Below, in pieces: positions 12,976 through 26,500 of a stretch of 64,000 nt of DNA (the first letter of the stretch is position 1; the number at the start of each line of letters is the position of its first letter). The position numbers were made by a program, and so were the translations under genes. This DNA is from Pelecanus crispus. Taxonomy: Eukaryota; Chordata; Aves; Pelecaniformes; Pelecanidae. Where the stretch lies: contig NC_134653.1 in NCBI RefSeq assembly GCF_030463565.1, forward strand, positions 35,525,150-35,589,149. The letters run 5' to 3'. The notes beneath the pieces were generated by a model, which worked only from the letters and a program-made list of their open reading frames with translations, searched no databases and was not told the DNA's origin.

Positions 12976-15900
12976 GTTGTATCTCTGACAAGTTTGTCCT
13001 TCAAGACATGCAATAATGGAGACTGCACAGCCCTTTCTGTCCTTCACTCCTGTCATGTTCTACACCAATATCAAGCCTTCCTACCTCTTACTCCTCTGCA
13101 GTGAGTGTGAAAACCAGATGAGATTATTTTCACATATTCTTTTCGCATGACTGAATCCTTCTGTACTTCCTGGCTTGTCACTCTTGACTCCTGTTCTGCT
13201 GGTGACCCCCCCAAGCACTCTGAATTTTTTTGTTCCTCAAGAACCACCTGTTTAGCCATCTATTTCTTAACCCGCATTTGTGTAGCGAGTCATTTGTGTG
13301 TAAATACAGAACACGCATCCGTTCACGTTTATTATTTTGACCTAAGTTTGAGACCCAGAAGAGACTGTTACTGGTCTAGGCAGTGTATGAGCCTTAGAAA
13401 TGATGGCTCTTTCCAGGAACTTCAGGCCTATGAGTTAATTTCTGATTTAAAAAAAAACCCGAAGCACAAAACAACAACAAAACCCCAACCGAACATCTTT
13501 CTAATAGATGACTTAAAGGTAGATATGGAATCAAATTGAATTTTGTATTAGTTCTAATTTCAAAAATAGGTATTTGAGTTGTGTAGCTCAATAATATATT
13601 GAATATCGCACAAAGAGCGATGGAAGCGAAGCTGTAGCAAGCTTTGGTGTGGTGTAGCAACCAAACCTGATTGGATCCTTGGACATGGCCTTTGCCATCC
13701 ACAATATTTTTGTTTCTGCTACTATAAGGGCTACAGCCACGCTTTTGTTATGAATACATATCCTTGATGTCAACTATACAACCTTCTTTGCTTTTTTCCT
13801 AATAAAACTGTACTTTCACACATGATTTATTCATTTCAAAGTTTCTATGTAAAGAGAAGCAACTAATGCTGCTGGCCAAATTCTGCGGTTCTAGAGAAAA
13901 CTTAGGAAAAAAAAAAACCCTTCTGTTAAATTTGCTAGTTGTTTGGTTGAGGAAGTGCTAAAAGAAAAGGGACCAAATATTTAAATGTAGTTTTATTTTT
14001 AGTGTTCTGAGAAAATGGGTGCAATGCACTTCAAACTGCTGTTCACTCGTAGGCATCCACAGATTGGTGGATGTTTACCATTTAGAAGAATGTTAAAGGG
14101 ATTGTAAATGCTATCTGTGGAGAGCTTAGTACAGTACCATGAGATGATGACACATCCGCAAGGATAAACACTAACAAACAGTTTTCAATAGAAGAATGAA
14201 AAAAAAAAAGCCCTCAGCTGTACGTTTTGGTTTTGTTTAGAATTGCAGAGCCTTGAGTTATGAAAGCACAGGAGGCTGTGCATGTTTTCAGTTTTATTTA
14301 AACTTATCAAAGACCAGATTGTCACTGGTAGTGCACGTCAGGGCTGTACTTAGCTATGTAAGGGGTAACGGTGCAAAGGGCTGCGTAGCTGTTAAATGCC
14401 TCAGAACGGACACCACGCAAAAAAAGTGCTTATAGTAGTTACCACAGCTGTAGGTGCCCTCCATCCCCTGAGGAAAAGAGAGAATTTATGTGCTGGAAAC
14501 CTTAAGAAAGCAGGGCTCGGCCTTTTCTGCCTCATCCCCATCCAATACATCAATATAGATTAATAAAATGATGATGCTATTTAAAATAATCATTGCTTTT
14601 TAAGCAACAGTTGGCAATTTAAGCAACAGTCTTCTGTCTTTGAGACCTGTGTTTTCCTGTTTTTCTCTGGGACCAAGGGGCTCCAGTGTTCTGAAGTGAA
14701 TCTTCCATCATTACTTTGCGAATTAGTATTTTCTATCATCATGATTTTATTGTAATACACCAAGGAAGAACACAGGGAAGGAAACATTCTTCAATCTCTT
14801 TGAATGTGGTGCAGCTGGGAAATGATTTTTTTTTTTTTTTTCCTGTATGAAGATGTTATTAAGAACTTGTTTTTGGCAGCCTGGAACAATGGCTATCTTT
14901 TAGATGGTATAAAATCCTAGCTGGAGAAATTTGTCCTTTTGAGGAAGAAGGGGACTTACTTGCTGAAGTTAAAAGTTGCTTCAATGGCAGTAGTTGTTTA
15001 TTTAAAACAAAACTTGTGAGAATACAACAAATGTGCTGGAACCGCTAATCAAAATATTAACTGATATGCAGCATTTTATTCTAGGTAACCAGCTCACCTT
15101 CAAATAACTTAATTTTTGCCTCTGTTTTAAACTTTCATTTGCAATATAGGGATAAATTATCTACACTATAGAAATGAGAGCTAGTTAACTAAGTGCTAAA
15201 AGGCATTACCTACATACAAAATACTTCAAGAGGAATATTTTCAGCCAATTCATTCTAATGAACCTGTTCAGTTCCCTTCTTCAAAGGAGAAATGAGAGGT
15301 TGGAGGGAAAAAAAACACAACAAACCAAACCACCCTTCAAGGTACTGTGCTTCTTAGTGCTGCCAAATGCAAGATGGACCTGCCTGTCACGATATGGCGA
15401 TAGCTTCTTTTAAAAATCAAAGTAGTCATGGTCTCAGTGAATTGGATGGTTGGATAGAACTGGTGGAGACCAAGCCGTGGCTCCTTTGCGAGGCTGAAAT
15501 GAGCCACGGAATGGAAGAGGCGGCTTTGAGTCTGCGTTGCAGATACGGATACCCACCGCCTTTGAGCACAGGAGGTGCAGGTAGTAGAAGGCAAGAAGTT
15601 TTGAACTCCCTTTCTTGCCTATGACCTGTGCTGTCAATTTAACTCGTGGTCCTGGCTTTTTGTTTGAACTGTGGCAAGGTGGCTTTGGTTGCAGCCCGTT
15701 AAACCTTAGAATGGGGGGAAAAAGGCTAATGGAGCAGCTGAGGGTGCAGTCCCCCGTTTAGGAAGGTGACTGCAGAATCCAGAGACAGGTTGTGGGCCAG
15801 GGACGCACAAGTCAAAGAAGGACCGGGTGAATGACATGTTGCTTCTCCATCGCATGCTGGGAGCGTGGTGATCAGCAGGGACAGCTGCTTCGCCCCGTCC

Positions 15901-17213
15901 CTCGCCGTGTTTCATCCTTGCACAGTAACTGCAGGGAGAGGACTTTGTTCACCAAGGCTTTGACCTTCCTGTTGACTCTGAGCGCTGCCGGAGTGTCTAA
16001 ATACGGCAGCAGCGTGCGGCTTTGGTAGTGGATGTATCAAACTTGGTCTGAGAGCTGGTGCAAGACCTTCCCGCTGCTACAGTTCTGTGCAAGGCCAACT
16101 TCATAGGTTTAGGAATGACTTCTTCATCACAAAAGTGAGGATTAAAACCCCAAAACCTGTTTTTTTGGTATGGGCTCACAGTTCTACATTGGAGTAAGAC
16201 TGTATAATGAAAAGGTAATAAACTCTGTTAGAGGTGACCTCTTTATCTGTGAAACTGCTTCTGCTTTAGAGTTCTGTGAGTAAATAGTTCATACTCATTA
16301 CGCACCTTTGTACCAGCGCAGTTATTTTTATTTCAGGAAGGTGGCAAGTTTTGCACAAGGTCTTGTTCTGGTTCCTTGCAGATATGCAAATCTAATCAAA
16401 TTGCATCTATATACATCTGCATCGTTCCGAGAGAGCTGCTAGACTTGCCCTGGATGTTCCCTGTAGCACAGGACAGCTGAATTAACTTACAAAACTGTGG
16501 AGTTTTTCTTGTGGAAGGGAAGTTAAATAAAATCAGTTTTACAACTACTTACCTTGGATGTCTATGACAAGTCAGAAAAGTTAGCACTAAAATTCCAAAT
16601 TTAAGCAGATGGTGGTGATACATCAGCTGTAACCACCTTGTAAATAACTTCTGTTACTGGCAGAGAAATACTTTGACCAAGGAGTATTTTAATCCAGAAT
16701 ATTTACTGGCGTGTTAGTAGACACTGTGGTATTAGAGAAGTTTTACAAAATCTAGCTGTTAGATTATTCTTAAAATACTCCCAAGATGTTTGTTAAAATA
16801 TTTCAATCCCAATTATGCACCAGCTCTCTTGCGGGAAGTTAATAATTCCAATGAAAACAAAGGAAGAAAACTGTATTACAGACTGTTTGTCTTCTGCAGC
16901 GTAAAACATGCTTTAAAGGATTATTTTCTCTGCTTGTATTTACATAGTTAGCAATAAGGATTTTTAACTTCAGGTTATTTTCCATTCCGCGGTAAATGTC
17001 AGCTACAGCGTTTGCTCAGTTCTGTTTCAATGGTACGCTTACCCTGAATGAACATGAGGTGAGCAGGGAAAGCTGAAACTGAAAGTTAAGTTTAATTCTC
17101 ACATGGTAGGTCACACTTGCCTTGCTGTGAAAGTGGGGCAGCCGACATCACCAAGGTATGTCATAATTGGTATTTCTTTGTTGTTAAGCCTTTGTCTTTG
17201 CAAGACTACACCT

Positions 17214-17270
17214 CCCTCCCCCCCCAAAAAAAGGAAGGGGTTAAAAAAAAAAAAAAAAGAGGGAGAGAAA
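17214..17270. repeat. Low-complexity C/A and purine tract
   Basis: A C run, an A run, a purine patch, sixteen A residues (about 17243-17258) and GAGGGAGAGAAA follow each other. This looks like simple-sequence expansion rather than a functional element. Confidence 0.8.
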
Positions 17271-18593
17271 TGTGGGGCATAAAACTTCGCAGTGTTGTTT
17301 GCAAGGCTCTGGTTTTTGTACAGACCATCAGGCTTTCTGTTCTGCTCTCTTTGGGGAGCTCATTCTACCTGTCAGCAAATGTCCGAGCTGCCGAGCAGCT
17401 CCTCCCTGGCCCTTTCCCTGCTCTCTGCTTAAGTGGGACGGAAAACCTGGAGGCCCTTCATGGACCCCCCGTACCGTAATACGGGGCTCACAGCTTTCTC
17501 CTTCCTTGCTCCCGTGGGAGAGCTGTGCTGGGCAGAAACCTCTGTAGCAGGCTTAGCAGGGGCTGCCCGCTTGCCCAGCGTGTGCAGAACTTTGTGCTCC
17601 TACTGACATGCAAATACTTGACACGGACATTATTTCATCAGCAGGGGCTTCAGGAGCAATCCGCCGGGATTGTGCGGCTTCCAAGCGCCGGATGGGTTAC
17701 TCTGGTTTGCACGCAGGATGCCCGCCGGTGCCTCTGGTCTGCGGTGGGAGCAGTGTGACTCTGCAGGTCAGGTTTCCAGAGGATCACAGGAATAAATTCA
17801 GAATTTGCTTCTGCAAATAATCGCCGATGTCTGCTTGCAATTTGCTGTTTCCACAAAAATTTTTGGCAGTGAACATGTTTGCTTGGATTCTCACAATTGT
17901 TTTGGTAAGCATATTCTTTCCCTTGACAGGCCCCTCTTGGCAAATATTTCAAATTCCTGTATTTCTCTTTTTACATTTTAGCTTTTCTTAGGATTTTTAG
18001 CTGTAGCTCTCTATTCTTTCTGAGGGTGGCTCTACTTGTTAGTACGTGAAGCAGAATTCCTAGGGTTTATGCAGAATTCCTCCTCTTCAGGATATAGAGG
18101 AGTTTGTGGCTAACCGTAATGAGGGAAGGAGTCTTAAAAAAAACTAGAGGGAAATAAGCAAAAGACAGACTGGTTATAACTAAGTGGGAAGCTAAATTTT
18201 TGTAGGAACCGAAATCCAAAATTTTCAAAATTATTTTGTCGTTATGTCCTAAATCAGGGTTACAAAGAGAATACACACATTTTATTTCAATACTGATATT
18301 TTGTAATATTAAACTCTGGTAACATTGAAGCATTGATGCAGCATGAATATCTTAAGGTTTCCAAAATTATTTTTGATCTCTTCAGTCCTTGGACGCTGAA
18401 GTCCCATCTACTCGCCAGTCGTCTGCAAGGAGCTGGTTACCACCAGAAGCTTCGGAAGTGCAGTGTAGATCTGGGGAGCCAGGTGGGTAAATCAGGGCTG
18501 CAACTGCTACCAAGCGTATATAACCTCTATATAAAGCGTCGGTGGAAAGCTGCTTCATCCCTGAAGTTCTAATTGACTCTAGCCAAGCGTTAC

Positions 18594-18658
18594 TGCAGGG
18601 GGTTGGGCTCGATGATCTCTCAAGGTCCCTTCCAACCCAAAGCATTCTATGATTCTGA
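18594..18658 (+). mobile_element. CR1 LINE 3'-end fragment, + strand
   Basis: CAGGGGGTTGGGCTCGATGATC, CAAGGTCCCTTCCAACCC and CATTCTATGATTCTGA form the typical last 65 bp of a CR1 element. Everything upstream in the element is missing, as expected from 5' truncation during target-primed reverse transcription. Confidence 0.9.
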
Positions 18659-18689
18659 GTCGTGATTAAGAAGCAGACGGGTGTGCTGG

Positions 18690-18900
18690 AAGGAATAGAG
18701 CGACGAGAAGGACCCAGGCGACTGTAGGCTGAGACAGGCACCTGAAAAGACGGAGCCACGAGTGCCCGGGTGGATGGGCGGGGAGGGCAGGGTAACTACA
18801 GATCAGCGGACGAGCTATGGATGGGCAGCGGCATGCGTGGAAGCCAGGCGCGTGATCCCTTTTCTATCGATCGCGATCTTGTGTGTCCGCTGATCTCGGG
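18690..18900. promoter_or_regulatory. CpG-dense block with inverted repeat, candidate regulatory island
   Basis: Roughly 210 bp with about 19 CpG dinucleotides by eye, in otherwise CpG-poor DNA, about 1.5 kb before the ADGRD1 start codon. It contains a perfect 12-bp inverted repeat (18800-18811 AGATCAGCGGAC and 18885-18896 GTCCGCTGATCT, 73-bp spacer) and a 10-bp palindrome GATCGCGATC at 18869-18878. It begins right after a CR1 tail, so an origin within a transposon is an alternative. The promoter role is inferred from CpG density and position only. Confidence 0.35.
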
Positions 18901-19439
18901 CAGAGGATGTTTTGCTGCATGAGTAAGCATCTGGGGCTAAACTAAGATCTAATCTATTGACATAATTTTTGGCAAAAGAAAAGGTAAAGAAAATAATTTG
19001 AATTTTGTGGAGATGCCAACGTGGTCTGATTTCAGATTTTTAGTTTCTCATGCTGCCTCTATCCCCTTTAAATGGCTGGGGTGAGGATAAAGGAGGGGTT
19101 GATATGGAAATGCAGGGGGGAGACGAACAGGGATGGAAAGCTTATTGAATTTTAATATTAAAATACTACTCTTCCACTTTATTTCACTGAACATAAAAAA
19201 GAACTTGGAGGGAACTGACAACAAGCTTTTTCCATAGGGGAGCAGAGTGAATGAAGAATATCAGCTAGTTCTAGCTGCTATTTTTCTCTTATATATAAAA
19301 TGATGGTTAATATTTGTGACATAGTTCGAGTGTAATTGGGAGGCTCTTATAAAAATACTTACACATAATTATTTTTTATTAAAAAGAAATTAAAGTGGCA
19401 ACTACAGACGTATTTTCCTAGTTCTTTTACTAATTTTGT

Positions 19440-19545
19440 GGTGCGACTTGGAGCAAATCAGGGAAATGACTGATGCCTCAGTTTCCCCTTCTTGACAGAG
19501 ACACAGTAAAGTTAATCCCTCAGAGTGCTATGTGATTTAAAGCAG
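19440..19545 (+). repeat. Possible ancient MIR/L3-type repeat
   Basis: GACTTGGAGCAAATCA, GCCTCAGTTTCCCC and a later ATGTGATTTAAAGC recall the amniote MIR/L3 3' region (CTTGGGCAAGTCAC, CCTCAGTTTCCCC, GTAAAGCACTTTG). The similarity is limited to short words. Confidence 0.4.
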
Positions 19546-19824
19546 TATTCTTTTTAAAGGTCGTGCTGCTTTAGACAGAAATACAATCTGTTACTTTAGT
19601 AACTAGATCTTAGCTTTCCTTCAAAAATTTCTGTCCTAAACCCGTTTTATTTTTGTTAGGCGCTTGAATTCTGAATGCTTGCTCTGGCTTTGACTCTTCT
19701 TTAAGTGCGCAGATTGCGAAGAGCAGTAATCTCTTGTATCTGTTTGCTGAAGCACGTTGACTTGTTTCCACTTGTTCCTAGCTGGCTGGTGTTAGGACCC
19801 AGAAAAGAGACAGCAGCAACGTGA

Positions 19825-19832
19825 TATAAATA
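19825..19832 (+). promoter_or_regulatory. TATA-box-like element upstream of ADGRD1
   Basis: TATAAATA followed by G is a full-consensus TATA box 607 bp before the ADGRD1 ATG. A start near 19855 would need a spliced leader, because several upstream ATGs lie between it and 20439. A TTGCAG acceptor-like site ends at 20399 and could serve that splice. TATA-like octamers occur often by chance in AT-rich DNA. Confidence 0.25.
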
Positions 19833-20438
19833 GAGTACCAGAATGGGACAAAGTTTGAGAAGAAAGCATGACATCACTCAGACTTGCTCTCCACCCAAAA
19901 AGATCTGGGATGGAGGTGCAAACGTGAGCTGGACAAGCGAGGAGTTAGCAACTCTCTTCAGCTCCGTTTCTGAGGAAATAGCGAGAGTTATACGCCCTAC
20001 GTGCTATAAGGAAGTACAATTTCTTGCAAGCAAAACTAAAAATGGCTTCAGATCTCTGACAACGTGAAAGTAATTGAAAGGAAAAGGCAACCGCAGGAAG
20101 AAAGTTGAAGACAAGATCTTTTCTTTTTGGCACAGATTGTAACATAAATATTTGACTTCTTTCCATGGAACAGTACAACTTTTGCATCTGAGGCACACTT
20201 CTTTTAATTTTCTTACAGTCACGGTAATTTGTTTATAGTTAAATGAAGAGATCAAAGTGTGAAGCAAGCAGATACTACTCAAAGGCTCTGGAAGGATATT
20301 TTGCCCTCACTGAAGGAACGGACTTCTCAAACCTGCATGGAAAATGTCCCTTTTAATACAAAAAGTAGCAAAGGAAAACTTATGATTGAGATCTTGCAGG
20401 AATCTGATTTCAGTTGTACTTTTAACCTTAAATAGACC

Positions 20439-20507
20439 ATGGAGAATTTATTCTCTCTGCTCTGTTGTCATTATTCTTTGCTGATTTTATTTCAGTACAA
20501 GCATCAG
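20439..20507 (+). CDS. ADGRD1: ADGRD1 exon 1, start codon and signal peptide
   Basis: ATG in a strong context (GACCATGG) opens 23 codons, [18 protein letters not shown] then QYKHQ, which resemble the human ADGRD1 leader (MEKLLRLCCWYSWLLLF). The hydrophobic core suits a secretory signal peptide. The donor CAG|GTAATG begins at 20508. An in-frame TAG stop lies nearby upstream (20433-20435), so this is the first ATG of the frame. Confidence 0.92.
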
Positions 20508-23500
20508 GTAATGTTCTGAATATGGTCAGTACTGAGATATATTTGGCTTCCTCTTAGCAAGTTTTGCCTCGCTGTCTCATTATGTAATGTTTTCTGTGCA
20601 GGTGTATGGAAACTATTCCCAGCTACCCAAACACCCAGGTAAGGAATGTTCTATTTACGTTTTATGACAGTGTGCTGAAATATTTATTTGCTTCTTTGGT
20701 TTGTATTTTTCATTTTCCTAGTAGCCCCAAAGAAACTGTGATCCTACATTTGAATGTCAGCTCTGTATTAAAAATGTAATAAAGTAGCAGACTGTTCCAG
20801 TCATTTTAAATTCAGTAACCTACCTACTAAATATTCTGCATAGAAATGTATTTGGGGAAAAATGGATCGTATTTGATACGTGGAGAAATCCTGTACACAG
20901 TGTTTGTTTATTATTACTTTTTCGAGCATGAATTTCTAAATAGGACCTCTACACAGACTATTTTCTTTTTTTTTTGCCCTCACTGTCTTAGTGTTCAGCA
21001 TTTTCAATTCATTGATTTACAGTGAGGTATACCAGCTTGTATACTTTGCGGTACTTTGGCACGGCTTCGAGTCCTCCCAGCCTTCATGCTTAAGTTTAAA
21101 TCAGTTATAGGGCATATTAAGGTTCTCTCATCTGTTTTCAATGTAGAAAAAACTTACTCCAAGCTTATTTTGGTGTCTGTGTGTGTAACTGCAGAATTCT
21201 TCTGTTTATATAAATAGTTTAACCTCAAGCCTCATGGTGGTGTACAAGTACAATTTTACTGCTTTACCAATTCATGTATTGCTTTGTGCTTTTAAGTTTT
21301 AACCGTATGTAATTATTTTCAAAATAAAATACAGAGCGATGTGGAAAAGCCATGTTGTCTGCTATTGCAGTAGCTTCAGCCGGATTAGTTTCTTTTGTTC
21401 TACCTTCATTCAAAAACAAAGAAATACTCATTTCCTATAGATGAGGATTGCTGGCTTCTAGCTGGTGGAACAATATAGGGGGGGGAAAAAGCCTCCCGCA
21501 ATAAGGGGGCAAGTTACACAACATTTATTTTGTAGCAGTGTGTGTGGGGAAGCGTAACTGCAAGCGATGCTTTCTGGATTTGAACTAGGCTGTAAACAAG
21601 TCCTGTGCTTTTTGTTCTAAACACAGAGTAGTTACCTATCGGAAGGATATTGCAAGTTTAAGTTGAGTTCAAGGCAACAGGTATCTGTTTTCAGAGATCT
21701 TCTCAGGGCTGATTGGCTGGAAGTGGGGTAACAGCGTGGCTTTATAGAGTTCAGAACTGGGGAAAACCCCATGTGCAGCGTGGCTCTAGGCAATTCACTT
21801 GTATTAGCTATTTCCCTTCCCATTTTTTCCCTTTTTTTTTTCCCCCCCAGCTTTTAAATGTAAGCTCCTTAGAGTATAACTTCTCCTTAGGAGTTTGTTT
21901 GCCAACCGTGGCAATGCCTTTATTGTGGTGATGCTGCTGCTGCTACTACTACTAAAATACTTGTGCCACGTTGTGACACGCTTTTTTGGCATCAAATAAT
22001 TTTCTCCTGGGATTTTCCTCTTCTATTTTTCTCTAATTTTTTTTTCTACCACCTCTCTCAACTTTAATCCTTTTTTTCTTTTCCCCTGATACAAACAAAA
22101 GGGAAATGTTAATGGGAGCAAGGGCTATTTGCATATAAGCACTCTGTGAAAAAGCAGGCACGTTCTGTGCCCTGCAAAATGGAACTGGTAGTTTGGTGAA
22201 AGACGGATGGACGTACATTAGCATAGGTTGCATATGTGGCTGCTTTTAATACCATAGAAATTCACAATGTTCATTTCTTTTGCAGCAGCCAGAATACGTT
22301 TTTTGAAGATAAAGTAAGCGCGTACCCAGATTTAATTTATGTAAATGCAAAAACCTTGTTCCTGTATCCCGTTTCCTCAGTGTGCTTTGCCACGCTCAGC
22401 TTAGTTGAGCTTGGGGTTGCCTGGAATTTTCAGACTGGGTTTTGGATGTGCTCATTCTGTGTCGTTATTCTCTCATGTCGGCAGTAGCTTTCTCCTTTTG
22501 TTAGCAGTTGTGCCTTTCTCTGTACCTTCCAAATATTCAAAGGAAACATAGAGCTGTAGAATTGCCTCAGTTTCTCTAAAGACATCCCCATCTTATCTAT
22601 TTATAGTCATGCTCCGTCCCTGTGGGAAAACCTCTATGACGACTGCAGACATTTCTAGTTAGGTAGGCCAGTAATAGATCCTGATCAATTATGAGTCTTT
22701 TTTTAGATATCTTTGGTATAGTTGAGTTTGGAAGCAAGTCCGAGTACCTTCACAAGATGCAGAGCTTATTTTAGTTCTGTGCTCTCAGATCTACGATTGC
22801 TTGCTGTGATGTTTAGCAATTTTATCAGCTTTGTGCTCTTATTAAAAAAAATTTTCGGATCCTCTCTGTGTCACAGCTCTGAAACTATACCATGAGGATG
22901 GAGGACATCAAAGCGATCTCCGCTGTGTGGGATAGGCAGTTTAAGGATGCAAATAAATTTTTTGCACCTTCATATCCATGATAAAGAAATTCTGTTGGTA
23001 TCCAGGCAGTTAAAATGATAGAATAATTATCAAATAGGCAAACTGTTTTGATCTCGAGTGAAGAAAGGTGTGGGATAGGCTGTAAATGTCAAAGAACACT
23101 GCTCGTGATTTGTTTTAATTTGCACACTAGGTGTGGGGAGCTTTTGTATGATGTGCGACAGCTGAACTGGCTTTTAAGAAACTTATCTCTATCAGCTTTG
23201 CACCTTAGGTTCTTGAAAGATTGCTTGGGAATGAAAAATGATCGTAGGGCAAAGAACTACAGATGTGGTGTAATATAAATACTCGTTCTCTCTGTACCTG
23301 TCGTCCGTTGTGTCGTTCCCTCCCGCCTGCCCCCCAAAGAAAAGATTAACTCAAACTAATAGGATGATAGTTCATGATGGTGAACTAAACACATTCTCAT
23401 TTGCATTCACGGTAAAATTTCTGTGTATCTGTATGAACATTCTAAAACTTTCTTGGATATAAGACATCATAAATTTATTTTGGCACAGCTGGTTAAGTTA

Positions 23501-26500
23501 ATTATTTTGAGAATAAAGGATTTCTTGCAGCTAACAAGATAATATGAAAGCACAATTCATGTTTTCCTACATTATTAATGCTCTACCCTTAAAATAGAAT
23601 TCTTATCTTAACACAAAATTTGATTGTTTTGGGCAGCCTGCTTCTGGTCAGATTTGTGAGGTCTCATCTGAAACCTGTTCAAACTCATCAATTAGACCGT
23701 GCAGATAAATCTGCCAACGGAAGCCAGCAGATGTTTTGCTCTTGTCAGCTTGTCCACCTGTTGCTGAGGAGGACACTTAAGAAAACAGACTGTTCTCATC
23801 AGCCTCAAGGAGTTGTTCTGGTTTTGGTGTGGTGGAGAAGGTTCTGAAGAAATAGTTCACTCCTTCCCATACGGCATTAGCTTTTCCATATGTTCCTTAA
23901 TATTCTGGAACACCTTCTCCTGAGGAACATCAAATTCCTTCTGTTAAAGTAAGTTCTGCTGTATGACTCTGTTAAGGTGCAAGTTATCTGGAGACATCAG
24001 GAAGGGTAGAATCTGCAGTAACAACCGTGCAGGCACCTATACTCTCATCCATGTTGCAGCTCTTCCACCCTTGAGTACTGCTCCTTACTGGTCTGACTAG
24101 CGTCTTTCCATAGAATCCTAGAATCGTTTAGGTTGGAAAAGACCTTTAAGATCATCCAGTCCAACCATTAACCTAACATTACCAAGTCCACACTAAACCA
24201 GTTAAGGGTAGACTAGACTAAACCATGTCCCAAAGTGCCACATCTGCCTGTTTTTTGAACACTTCCAGGGATGGGGACTCCACCACCTCTCTAGGCACCC
24301 TGTTCCAATGCTTGACTACCCTTTCCATGAAGAAATTTTTCCTGATATCCAACCTAAACCTCCCCTGGCGCAGCTTGAGGCCATTTCCTCTCGTCCTATC
24401 GCTAACCACTTGGGAGAAGAGACCAACACCCACCTCACTACAACCTCCTTTCAGGGAGTTGTAGAGAGTGATAAGGTCTCCAAAGCTGAAAAAACACCTG
24501 GCTTAATATAACCTGAATGTGTTGCACTGGTTTTCCAGTGGGTTTTGGAGAGAGGATAAGATTCCTGGGAACTCCCTAGCATCTTCTCCTACTCCCTTGA
24601 ACTGCAGAGAGCTGAGTTACCTGTGGAGGAGGCAGTAGCAGAAGTAGTATCCTGTAGAGGCTAACCATTCCCCCTTGCATTCCCTTCTCAGCGCTTCGTA
24701 CTATCCACTGTGTTTCAGATCTCAATAAAATCTTGAAGTTACTCTTGAATGACTCCTCAGCTGTTACTTCAATGAATGCTGTCTGATACACTAGCAGAGA
24801 TTTAGTCAGAGACTGTTACACTTTTTGAGTGAAATTAAAATAAAAATCAGTTGGGTTTTAAAAACAGGTTTTCTGCAGTGATCAAGCAGATAAATGGCTT
24901 TAATCTACTCTGCCATTTTGATTTATGATCTTGCGTATGTGCTGTACTTGATTTACATAAAAATCTTGTTTTACTTAACCTATTGAACTCCTTTATTGTT
25001 CTCTTCTGTGGAGACTTGTTATGTTCTTTGTTGGGCCTTACTTTAATAACCTTTTCATCTGTGTTTCTTGACAGGGTTCAAAGTTCTCGCATCAGCTTCC
25101 CATTACTGGCCATTGGAAGATGTGGATGGAATTCATGAGTTTCGGGATACAAATGGAGGTAGACAAAGGATTCGTTGACAATGGCAATAATATAAGTATT
25201 TGTGGTAGTCTGTAAGTAGAACAGGAGCAGGAGAAATGAAAGGGGATAGCTTTTGTACCACAGCAGTTGAGATTTTTTTTTTTCAGTTACTGTTTTTGCA
25301 GTGCTCCCGTGTCCAAATTATATTGTATTTGTGAACTGATTTTTATAGAGTATTCTCAGACATTTTATGGGCTGTCTACACATTGTTAAGGTTATAAAGA
25401 GGAAAGGTTTATGATCCAAAAAGTCATTGAAATCACATAGTTATTAGCTGCTTTGGTACATGCATAACACGAACTCATACATTTAGTGACTGAGATCTTT
25501 GGCTATGCCAGCAGTGAAGATGCCTGCTTCTTTTTGCTTTTTGGAAGGAGTTAAATGCCCAAATTCTTCAGACGCTTTTCAAAATTGCACGTAGTATCCA
25601 TAGAAAAAGAAGTGTAAGTTCTTATCTGATTACTTCTTACTCTTTTTTTATCTGCTTTTGGTTATTTCCTTAAAAGCAGTATTGCAGCATTAGTTCAAAT
25701 ATTTTTTCCAATTGTACAAAACCAAAAGAGGTTTGGTAAGGCAAAACTTCCACTGATTTGAAAAGAGTCAGTTGCCAGGACATCAGGATCCCAAAGGGAA
25801 TGATATCGAAAGGCAGTCTGGTTGGATTCAGCAGTTTTCTGGTTCTGCTCTTTCGCATCAGGAAGAAAAAGGGTGATGGGGGCTTCCCGGGGATGTGCAG
25901 GTGATGTAATTAATGGAGCTTTGACTGAAGCACTGATGCCCATTGCAGCATCATGGGCTTGCAGGGCCGTTCCTTTCAGCTATGCTCTGCCTCCTTCTGA
26001 GACTCACAGGTCCCTTAGTAATTTTCACAGGAGCTGTTGTTCCTCTTCTGCCATTATAGCCAGTTCCAAGTTGGGGCGATGTATATTCCCCCAGTATTTC
26101 CCACGCTATGGCTGACCGCCTTGGCAGTTGAGCTAAACTGTTTTGTACTAGTGCAAGCGGTAGCTGCTGTGTTACTCCTGGTGACTGTAATATCTTTACC
26201 CAGAAAGATTAAATCAGGAGTTAGAGACCTTTACAACCTTACATGAAAAATGTTACAAAAGTGCCAAGTTATTGCTGTTTAATAAACAAAAATGGCAACA
26301 TCAATCTCTGTTCCTAAGTGGGCAAAAGACCCATAAATATCTCAAACTTTTTATTCCAGAGGTGTTCAAGTATTTTAAGCTTAAACTTTGACCCATCTTT
26401 CCACAAAGCTTCTTAAAGGAATGAAATTGACTGACCAGAAATAAATCTGGGCAATATTCTGCTCCCATTAGAGGCTGATGGCAGCATTCACATTGACCTC

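Larger units (their letters stand above)
7761..18593. other. Intergenic DNA between RAN and ADGRD1, no recognised gene
   Basis: About 10.8 kb with no exon chain, domain or RNA gene that I can support. The first 90 bp remain GC-rich, and the rest is AT-rich. Longest open frames are about 125-130 codons (13147-13539 on +, and others) without recognisable protein features. One degenerate CR1-like patch (about 12893-12975) and a purine/A-rich tract (17214-17270) stand out. A short hairpin (CCCCGTA/TACGGGG, six-base loop) lies at 17466-17485. Confidence 0.6.
20639..25074 (+). other. ADGRD1 intron 2
   Basis: 4.4-kb intron. It contains a short trinucleotide repeat at 21932-21953 (TGC units then TAC units), polypyrimidine runs at 21820-22080 and the - strand CR1 copy at 24109-24483. 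No further exon is recognised. Confidence 0.8.

Noticed and set aside
13147..13539. 130-codon open frame on the + strand in the intergenic region
   Set aside because: No domain, homology or splice context. It ends in low-complexity Lys/Thr-rich sequence and fits chance length.
22127..22142. Octamer ATTTGCAT followed by ATAAGC, recalling an snRNA or histone promoter
   Set aside because: A single octamer in AT-rich DNA with no downstream snRNA-like sequence or proper spacing.
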